64,000 nt of DNA from positions 37,439,733-37,503,732 of the forward strand of contig NC_054747.1 in NCBI RefSeq assembly GCF_018143015.1, written 5' to 3'. Below, in pieces: positions 57,961 to 64,000 of this stretch. Under the pieces are notes generated by a model. The model worked only from the letters and a program-made list of their open reading frames with translations, did not search any database and was not told the origin of the DNA. Numbering within the stretch: the first letter of the stretch is position 1; the number at the start of each line of letters is the position of its first letter. This DNA is from Lytechinus variegatus. Lineage: Eukaryota; Echinodermata; Echinoidea; Temnopleuroida; Toxopneustidae. The position numbers were made by a program, and so were the translations under genes.

Positions 57961-58435
57961 TGTAATCAAAACTGAGTCATTGACAGTGTTAAAAAACTCA
58001 AACATTTGTCAACAAGAACAAGAGAAGATACGCTAGACATTGCAAACCTTATTTCACCACACAGGTCATACATGTAGTAACAGAAAAACGTGTGTGTATT
58101 CGAGTTTCATTCATCATCATCAGCTATAATCTTCCAAAACCTCTGCAGCCTATTTCGAAGATGACATTAGACAAACATTAACGCCTATTATTTTTTACTA
58201 ACTTTTGGATGCACTATTCCAAATTTCCAATCAATAACACCCCAGCAGAGAATTGCCTATATGGTGTTATTGCCTATTGCTATTGGCATGCATTATCATT
58301 TTGGATCCTTGAGTACAGTGTTAGTTTTGGTTCTGGAAAGCAAATTGCTAGCAGCAATAAAAGTTAGAGTTTTTAGACCAACACTAGTAGTATGGTCAGT
58401 TCCCCCATGTCTGGGCGGTCTCACTTGTTCACTGC

Positions 58436-58800
58436 TACCACCCTGCCTGTGGGGAATCTACAGGTAGGACTATGGTATGCCAATGCTGTACAGAGCACAC
58501 ACTTTAAAAAATCATTGAAATATCACTTTTGTGACCAAAATTACTAATTCCATACAGTTGTAGTTTATCTTTCATAAGTAACTTGGGAATAATTTTGGTA
58601 TTCACCAGAGCGCTCAAAAACTTGAATTTTGGGCATATTTTTGTGTACGCCCTCTATTGGTGGAAAGTAATATGGCAAGAAAATTTTCATTTTTTGATCT
58701 CTTTTTTTTCATTAAGAAAAAAATGATTTAAAGAATCAAATTTAAATAAGAGTCAAGTTGTATGAATAATAAGTGTATTGGAAACTGTCAGTGTAAAAAA
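58436..58800 (+). repeat. intron duplication, copy 2 (uninterrupted)
   Basis: Homologous to 55790-55986 plus 57766-57960, without the MITE. It also carries CCACCCTGCCTGTGGGGAAT and GGTGGAAAGTAATATGGCAAG. Confidence 0.8.
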
Positions 58801-59692
58801 AATCAGGCATTTGCCCTAAAGAAAAAGAGAAAATAAGCCAAACATTGCCACCCTTCCTTTGCCACACATGGAGATATAACTGAGAACAAGGTTATATCAT
58901 AACCTTGTTCATTGAATGAGTGGGCGGTCTCCCAAGTCTGCCAATGTCCAACCCACGTATCTTCTTCTTCCGGGTGTAGTACAGACCTCTGGGTATAGTA
59001 CTTTCATACTTTGTCTGCATACTTTGTACTATCTGCACAATTCTAGTGAAAGAACATATGCAACGAGCAAGAACATTACACATGCAATACATAGACAGGT
59101 ATTCATAAAAAATTCTGACTCAAAATGGTGAAAAAATAATGAATTCAGGGCATTTCATGTAACGGCCTCAAAATGCAGCCTTTTTCATCAAAATCCCAGA
59201 ATCGTGTGCAAAGTGAATGAGTGCGCAGACATGGGATACCATTTTTTTTTCAATCTGAAATTGACTGCCCATGGTTTTTTTCAAGACAATTGACAAGAGA
59301 ATCCTATATTTTCTTTCATTCTTTAATGAGAAATTTCATACACTTACTCTTAATAGTATAAGGCATGTTATTAACCAAAAGATTTTATGAATTAAGAAGA
59401 AATTCATGTTAAATCTTAATTCAAACTGTTAGATGCGCAGACTTGGGGCCCATCATAACAGCTGTGACGTGCATCGACATTTATTTATCCAGCAAATAAG
59501 TCAATACATGGGGCTACAGATAAGGCTTACAGAAATGGTCATCAAATAGAACATGGAAAATATAGATTATAGTGCACAATATCTGGTCAATACCTCAGTA
59601 AACATTCATCACTAACCGTAAAATCGAAATAAATACCTTAAAATGGCATATGACTTTATTTCCAAAGAATACTAGTACTCGATCTATCTTAC

Positions 59693-59772
59693 CATTTTGG
59701 CGAATCGCCCCAAGGAGAAAGCTTTTGTCCTGAATTTGACCTTTTGGCCCGGTGTTCGTAGCTGGCGCTCAT
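59693..59772 (-). CDS. candidate first coding exon of the zinc-finger gene
   Basis: From ATG 59772 on the minus strand it reads MSASYEHRAKRSNSGQKLSP and then WGDSPK, ending in TG at a consensus donor |GTAAGATAG. TG joins the lone G at 55604 to form TGG, then ATG GCT, so the frame runs on into MAYHDAV. The frame is also open upstream to an ATG about 33 bp earlier. Basic and S/P-rich, without a domain. If correct the protein is about 1183 aa. The alternative is a non-coding 5' exon with the start at 55603. Confidence 0.5.
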
Positions 59773-60989
59773 CAAATTTACACATGCTTCTCTGAATTTA
59801 TACATAATGAATAAATGAAATAACCAAATTTAGGAAGCGGAGCAAGAAAATTCTTATGAATTGCTGGTGGATGTAAAAAAGTTCGAAGAGGAATTTTGAT
59901 TTTCAGATGGTTAATATGGTAGGATTTTTCTTTCTTGGTAACCATCCAAGGCTTACTGCAAATGTTATATGAAGTAAGAAAATGAGAAGGCCTACTAGTG
60001 CGAGAAAACTTGGAGAAGAAGGAGAGAAAAGAGGAGAAGAAGAGGGGGAGAAGAATACTGTATTAAGAAGATTAAGGAGGAAAAGAGAATAGAGATGGAT
60101 AAATGACAATATCAAACAAATCGTGTGATCACTATAGTATTCCCCTCAGTATAACCTCTTTATATTTTCATTTGTTTCCGTACCCCCCCCCCCCCCGCGG
60201 CCCCGCTCTTCCTCTCTCATTGTTAGAGATCAGTGTCACTCCCCCCCCCCCCCCTGTTTCTTTCTCTCCATCTTAATTCTTTATCCCTACCCCTTATATC
60301 TTCCTTTAAAATTCTGCTCTGATTCTTATAATAATTATGTGAGTCTTATTGACACTAATCGGACATTTTGGTCATTTTGGTGATACTTTTATGACCAGTT
60401 TGGCATTGGGAAAGGGTCACTTAGTCAGAGAATGCTTTTGTAACCACATCCAATTAAAAGTTCTATAACAAAAGGATATATATATATATATATACACAGA
60501 TTCAAGTTAAAGTTGTTCATTTGCCAAATCACAATTGTCGTGATCCTTATTTGGCCATATTTTGACCCAAAGTATATTCTTGATTATCTAAGGACATGGC
60601 AATCAGAATTCTGAGCAACATCTTCATCATATATTTTCATGAAAAATATGAAAATAGGAGCTACAGGGGCAATAAAAACATTTTGCGTAACTGATGCACT
60701 TTCAGAATGGAACAGAAAGCTAGAAAGAAAAAATGGTACATGAATAACTGATGAAAAAAAAAACAAAATAAGAAGAGGACGGCTTATCCCATTCCGGGGG
60801 CACTTGTTAACGTTATAGGATCCCCCCCCCCCCCCCCGAGAAGGGATGATTGGTTTTTACTCTCTATTTTCTTTTTGCTTTCACCCGTGAGCATGGTGAG
60901 GGGGTGAAAGCAAAATCTAAATATGTGAATATTTAAAAATCTAAATATGTTAATAAACATCTAATCTAAATATGTGAATAAACAGATTT
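59773..60989. other. 5' flank with simple repeats
   Basis: Poly-C runs at about 60183-60196, 60241-60254 and 60823-60837, and (TA)n at 60477-60494. No gene; the minus-strand zinc-finger promoter could be here, but no element is recognisable. Confidence 0.4.
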
Positions 60990-61428
60990 TCTTATTTATT
61001 TATTTCTTATCATTTATTCATGCATGTTCACAATTTACAATGTAAAAGTATACACAGATAATATATAAATATATACGAAACACAAGTAAATAATGAACAT
61101 ACAAAGGTGTTGCAGCATAAGCTAAAAGCTTGATTGGTTGAAGCACCTTTAAACTTGTTTTGCATCCAAGCAGAACAAGATTAAACAAATTTTTGCACCA
61201 TAAAAATCTGAAAAATCCATCGAAACAGTGATAAGTACTCTAAGTATTTGAAGCTTTTTGAGGATGTATAATCATGATATTCTGTTATTGTTTCATCCAT
61301 CCAATTGACGGTACAATAATCAAAATGAGGATGAATAATGATTTTGTATAGCAGTCTTATAATATTTTTTTTGTAATAGGGTCTTTTAAAAAATATGACT
61401 TTAAAAGAACGGACATTTTCAATGTGCT
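60990..61428 (-). pseudogene. LINE reverse-transcriptase C-terminal remnant and tail
   Basis: On the minus strand IIRLLYKIIIHPHFDYCTVN resembles the 'LYKSLIxPHFDYCSxxW' segment of jockey/CR1-type reverse transcriptases. A 3' UTR follows and ends AAATAAATAAATAAG near 60990. The 5' side is cut by an inverted-repeat element at 61429. Confidence 0.65.
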
Positions 61429-63362
61429 GGGGCCTGTTGCATGACGAGATGAGCGATACGTAGGAACGTCCTAGGACCATTCTTCCGAGATAGGAAGATT
61501 GGCGACAAATCAGCGTAAACCGTTTCACGAAGGCAATTTTGTCTTCCAAGTCCGCGACATCTTTTGATATCGATAGTATCGGAAAAATATTTAGTCTTCA
61601 TCGTCACCTGAACCTTTTATTTCGGAATGACGACTTTTCATAAAATCATTTATTTCAATAAAAGGAGATCAAATGATGTTTTATTTATTACTGATTGTAG
61701 AATTGATGTATGGAGCTTACTTTATGAGGTAAAAAGAGAAGAAACTTTAAAGATTCACAAACATAAATGAATAAAATTGAAATTTTCATTGTTTACCTTA
61801 CTTAGAATACGGTGTCCTTTTAGAGATACCTTTCATTGATATTTCAACGAAAGAGACCCTTGTCCGATATAAAAATTGATTTAACTAAGTAATTTCGACA
61901 TTTTGTTAGTTCAATATTCTGTATTTTTATAGAATGCTTATATATAATGATAATTTTGTAAATTATGCGTTAATATGTTATTTGTTGAGGTAAAAAATAT
62001 GGTTTGAAAGGGGTAAACAAAATCAACAGTGTCTGATTGTGTTAGACTAAAAAGGAAAATATGAGAGGCTGCGTGTGAAACTTCTAATTTATTTATTTTA
62101 TTTGCCAGATATAACGCAAGAAATACTAATTTGAGTGTTTAGAGTATAAACATACCCCAGTTGCATGATGAGTAAACGATGACAAGAAAAATATGAACAT
62201 TGCTGCAAACATGGCCAAGTGAATAAAGTAGTGCTTTGCAATAATAATTAAAACACAGAAAAAGTTGTGCAATCCGCAATGGAAAAATACTATCAGAAAT
62301 CATGCTAAAAATTACAACGATCATATAAAACGTTGATCACTTAATTTATGGAAGTTTATATAAGAATATAAGGTTTAAGAATATAGAAAATATATATGTT
62401 CAATATTTCAATGGTAAGGAGTAGAGACTACCGTGATTTCTTTAACATGACATAGGAGCCGAAAGGGGCCTACCCTACCATTTAAAATGCGCCTCTTCGT
62501 ACTTTCCATAATCTTTTCTTTGATGAACTTATCTTCATTTGTAATGATTGTGATGGATTCGTATATAAGCTAGGCCTAGTCTGTATCTTAAATTCAATTA
62601 GCTATTTTGTTACTGCAGGAGTTTGTTTTGTTTCACTGCTTCACATCTCAAGTTATCCCAAATCCAAGAATTGGTTTTCATTCAAAATTAATCTCATAAA
62701 AAATAATGAAAATGAAATAAAAATATAAAATGATTTAGCATGTTTAACCTCTTAGTTTTGTATCGAGTGTTTTTTTGCTGAGCGTTATATAAACACGTTT
62801 TTTCTTTACATAATTTCTTTTAAAGAAATTCGTTTTCATGTTGTTTAATTATCTATAATGAGAAAGCATGATGGGTCAGAGAGATAGTGCCGCCCATTTC
62901 GATAAATCAAGTTTATTTTGTTTTAAATAGAAAAGTGGTGGGGATTGGGCGGAGGGAGAATAAAAGAAAACATATTTTTTAAAAATATTTGGTTCTTCAT
63001 CAACCCCGGAAAAGTTAAAATGACATCCGTTTTTGGTCGTCTTGTCGACCTGAAATTGATGACAACTAGCCCCCAAATAAAAAAATAACTTGGCGCCATC
63101 CTAGATAAAATGCATCATCAACCCCCTAAAAATATGTTTAAAGGTGATATGTCAGTGTGGCTTGCCGTAAACGCATTTTCTCTCAATGCCGACGGTGGCG
63201 GGCGGTGTGCAAAGAAGATCATGCCTACGTAGGACATGTCTGGAGGTGTCTTTCCAAGGACCATTCTTCGTATCGCCCAAATCGGCTTTGTGAAACAGTT
63301 GAGCGATATCTCGTTCTTACGTAGAATGGTTCTACGAAAGACCATTTCATGCAACAGGCCCC
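61429..63362. mobile_element. 1.9 kb inverted-repeat element inserted at a LINE
   Basis: GGGGCCTGTTGCATGACGAG at 61429 is inverted at the right end (reverse complement AGGGGCCTGTTGCATGAAAT). Subterminal regions carry TACGTAGGA-, GACCATTCTTC- and GCGATA-type motifs on both sides. The interior is AT-rich with no transposase. A target duplication is not clear. Confidence 0.65.
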
Positions 63363-63500
63363 TGTTTCCTTGAAAATCGATGAATCGGTAACAGTATCAA
63401 AACGTTCCAAACGTATGTGTATAAACTGATGTTGAATTTAAACAAAGATGAGCATTATATTCAGGGATAAAGGATCCGAGGGTGAATTTCAAATATTGTC

Positions 63501-63633
63501 ATGGAACCATTAAAAATCGACAAACAAAAGAAAAAGAAAAGAAAAACAAGTCAGAAGAAAAAGAAAGAGCGCCCCCTAGTGCCGCATCAAGAACGGCAAC
63601 GTGATGATACACGGAGAATAGTTACAAATAGAG
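63501..63633 (+). CDS. candidate first exon of a plus-strand gene running off the window
   Basis: ATG 63501 opens MEPLKIDKQKKKKRKTSQKK, followed by KKERPLVPHQERQRDDTRR and IVTNRG, ending at GAG|GTAAAT in phase 1. The extreme lysine content may be a nuclear localisation or RNA-binding tail, but no family is recognised. The downstream exon would lie outside the window. It could be a chance ORF. Confidence 0.3.
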
Positions 63634-64000
63634 GTAAATTTAAACTAAAAATATTTCTATTTTATTTAATCTTCCTTTTTTGTATTTCAATTATTTTATT
63701 GTGACAGATCGTCCATTGATTATGTTAAATGCTCTAAATCTGTAGAAAATGAAGGGGAGTGATGGTAATGAAACCGGTGACGTGTCGCAATCGCATGCCA
63801 AATCAAATGGGATAAAATAATGGCGATGGCATGGCACTCGCCTCGCCGCAGGAGTCTGGGGAGAGCAGCCATTGTCGCCCGCTGGATGTGATATGATGTG
63901 ACTGCGTCTCCTCGTACTGTCCACTTCACCGCACGCAGGAAAATCAAGCCATTGAACAATAAGAAGTTGTGTGTTGTGGACAAGCTATGTTGGAAAGTTA
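63634..64000. other. right edge, no supported gene
   Basis: GC content rises at about 63830-63930 (GCACTCGCCTCGCCGCAGGA), but no exon with clear boundaries was found. Confidence 0.3.

Larger units (their letters stand above)
55605..59692 (-). other. 4 kb first intron of the zinc-finger gene
   Basis: Contains an internal duplication, a T1 MITE with a nested LINE ORF1 fragment, and AT-rich DNA. No other exon is supported. Confidence 0.5.

Noticed and set aside
60183-60837. Poly-C runs as structured regulatory elements
   Set aside because: Several runs of about 14-17 C occur across the window; they are simple repeats and prone to sequencing length error.

Overview
This is a repeat-rich, AT-rich metazoan genomic window. 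Spliced genes with GT-AG introns, tRNA-derived SINEs, several LINE lineages, many palindromic MITEs and one very large foldback element point to a marine invertebrate deuterostome, most likely an echinoid (sea urchin). That assignment is inferred from the repeat types, chiefly a TU-like foldback element and short elements starting GTCTCACCTGC. No database search was possible.

Layout. Positions 1-2.5 kb hold LINE 3' ends and unannotated DNA. Positions 2.5-17.3 kb hold one L1/Tx1-group LINE with ORF1 (zinc knuckle) and ORF2 (endonuclease plus reverse transcriptase). It is split by an 8.9 kb DNA transposon with ~110 bp inverted repeats and a perfect 9 bp target duplication (6151-15038), and again by a ~590 bp TTAA-flanked MITE (15364-15954). 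Removing one duplicated target copy in each case restores the ORF2 frame. The 8.9 kb element carries exon-like blocks with splice sites, nested MITEs, two HINE/Helentron-like elements with tandem cores, and microsatellites. Positions 17.7-21.5 kb hold an unrecognised multi-exon host gene with repeated modules; a possible small secreted-peptide ORF (21.8 kb) is cut by a MITE. Positions 22.7-26.1 kb hold LINE fragments apparently nested in a MITE. Positions 27.1-29.3 kb hold several DNA-transposon MITEs, one hAT-like with an 8 bp duplication.

Positions ~30.05-38.07 kb form a giant foldback element: ten CCCACAAATGTAATAA units at each outer edge in mirror order, then long arrays of ~49 bp units in opposite orientation in the two arms, meeting near 34.9 kb. 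A MITE, a HINE-like element and a SINE-like sequence have inserted in the left arm. Positions 38.4-40.9 kb hold an intronless minus-strand Ig-superfamily membrane receptor gene and a broken duplicate of its 3' part. Positions 41-49 kb are intergenic with mariner/Tc1-like MITEs.

Positions 49.6-59.8 kb hold the best-supported host gene, on the minus strand: a multi-C2H2 zinc-finger protein with a CtBP-type DLS motif. Four exons join in phase to about 1183 aa, and the exon near 59.7 kb is the least certain. Its introns contain a SINE, several MITEs, a LINE ORF1 fragment and an internal duplication that preserves an empty insertion site. Positions 61-63.4 kb hold a LINE reverse-transcriptase remnant cut by a 1.9 kb inverted-repeat element. 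A lysine-rich candidate first exon lies at 63.5 kb. No tRNA, rRNA or CRISPR array was recognised.
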